From Treponema sp. (lineage in GTDB: Bacteria; Spirochaetota; Spirochaetia; Treponematales; Treponemataceae), in contig JAEETM010000071.1 in the NCBI GenBank assembly GCA_016290335.1, forward strand, positions 1-18,268: a stretch of DNA of 18,268 bases. The letters are read 5' to 3'. Within the stretch, counting starts at the first letter, position 1. Every line of letters begins with the position of its first letter. A model generated the notes under the pieces. That model searched no databases. It saw only the letters and a program-made list of their open reading frames with translations, and was not told where the DNA came from. This document shows, in pieces, positions 18,026-18,268 of this stretch. The translations under genes and the position numbers were made by a program.

Positions 18026-18059
18026 AAAAAGAAAAAGCCTCCTGTTACTACAGAAGGCT
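18026..18059 (-). terminator. Terminator of the 5S-tRNA-Val transcript
   Basis: On the minus strand AGCCTTCTG, a TAGTAA loop and CAGGAGGCT form a 9-bp stem with one G-T pair, followed by TTTTTCTTTTTAAAG. It starts 6 bp after the tRNA discriminator base. Confidence 0.8.
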
Positions 18060-18065
18060 CTGTTA

Positions 18066-18139
18066 TGGGCAGTGAGAGGATCGAACTCCCGACATTCTGG
18101 GTGTAAACCAGACGCTCGTACCAGCTGAGCTAACTGCCC
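18066..18139 (-). tRNA. tRNA-Val (anticodon UAC)
   Basis: A 74-nt tRNA gene. The acceptor stem GGGCAGT/ACTGCCC is perfect with discriminator A; the D-arm region is TAGCTCAGCTGGTACGAGC. The anticodon stem-loop TCTGG-TTTACAC-CCAGA carries anticodon TAC, which reads valine GUA codons. The T-arm is GGGAG-TTCGATC-CTCTC. CCA is not encoded (TAAC follows). It lies 10 nt after the 5S rRNA on the same strand and is probably cut from the rRNA operon transcript. Confidence 0.95.
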
Positions 18140-18149
18140 GAAAAAAAAA

Positions 18150-18260
18150 GCCGGCAGCTACCTACTTTCCCGCCACGAAGGCAGTATCATCGGCGCAGGA
18201 GAGCTTGACTTCCGTGTTCGGAATGGGAACGGGTATTGCCTCTCCGCCATGGCCACCGGC
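18150..18260 (-). rRNA. rrf: 5S ribosomal RNA
   Basis: About 111 nt with the conserved 5S core CCCGTTCCCATTCCGAACACGG written here in parts: CCCATTCCGAACACGGAAG near the 5' half and GGCGGGAAAGTAGGT near the 3' end. Terminal helix I pairs 5' GCCGG with 3' CCGGC. Exact ends may be off by one or two bases. The 23S and 16S genes are expected upstream, beyond the right edge of the window. Confidence 0.95.
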
Positions 18261-18268
18261 AATTATTA

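Overview
The window looks like chromosomal DNA of a carbohydrate-degrading, AT-rich, diderm bacterium. My best guess is a Treponema-like spirochaete from a gut or rumen habitat. That rests on overall protein character (spirochaete-style lipoprotein, outer-membrane barrel protease, RecX, 77-aa membrane protein) and on the mix of plant-polysaccharide enzymes. It is an inference; no 16S rRNA is present. Nothing in the protein-coding part looks like a phage, transposon or CRISPR locus.

Layout. Positions 1-76 hold the tail of an upstream gene. A plus-strand block follows: a histidine phosphatase (99-917), a LacI-type regulator (980-1993) 10 bp ahead of a stand-alone E2/CAT-fold acyltransferase-like protein that lacks its catalytic histidine (2004-2924), and a lipoprotein with a beta-sandwich-like domain (2986-3663). 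A CE2-like SGNH esterase (3675-4811, minus) and a DUF5718-like protein (4946-5842, plus) are divergent. Then come a GH130 mannoside phosphorylase (6004-7050, plus), a GH2 LacZ-type beta-galactosidase (7016-10285, minus; its 3' end overlaps GH130 by 35 bp) and a GH36 alpha-galactosidase (10354-12603, plus; head-to-head with GH2 from overlapping promoters). On the minus strand there follow a long secreted metalloprotease-like/propeller/barrel protein with recX behind it (16282-12640), rplM-rpsI (17208-16370), a 77-aa membrane protein, and the end of an rRNA operon: 5S rRNA, tRNA-Val(UAC), a terminator, a broken second copy of the tRNA-Val 3' end, and a second terminator.

How the genes fit together. 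CE2 deacetylation, alpha- and beta-galactosidase and GH130 phosphorolysis are the activities needed to finish breaking down acetylated galactoglucomannan oligosaccharides inside the cell. No endo-mannanase or transporter is in the window, so polymer cleavage and import must be encoded elsewhere. The LacI regulator may control some of these genes, but it is not adjacent to them.

Most interesting signals: (1) three genes (LacI, CE2, the protease/barrel protein) have no Shine-Dalgarno but a good -10 box 6-7 nt before the ATG, which predicts leaderless mRNAs; in one case the promoter is embedded in the rpsI terminator. (2) A mosaic of tRNA-Val fragments, a long interrupted palindrome and duplicated terminators lies downstream of the rRNA operon. 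(3) The rplM leader contains mutually exclusive pairings. (4) The E2-fold protein is an apparent pseudoenzyme. The longest gene-free stretch is 17722-18065; it holds the terminators, tRNA fragments and palindrome listed below, and no coding sequence that I can support.
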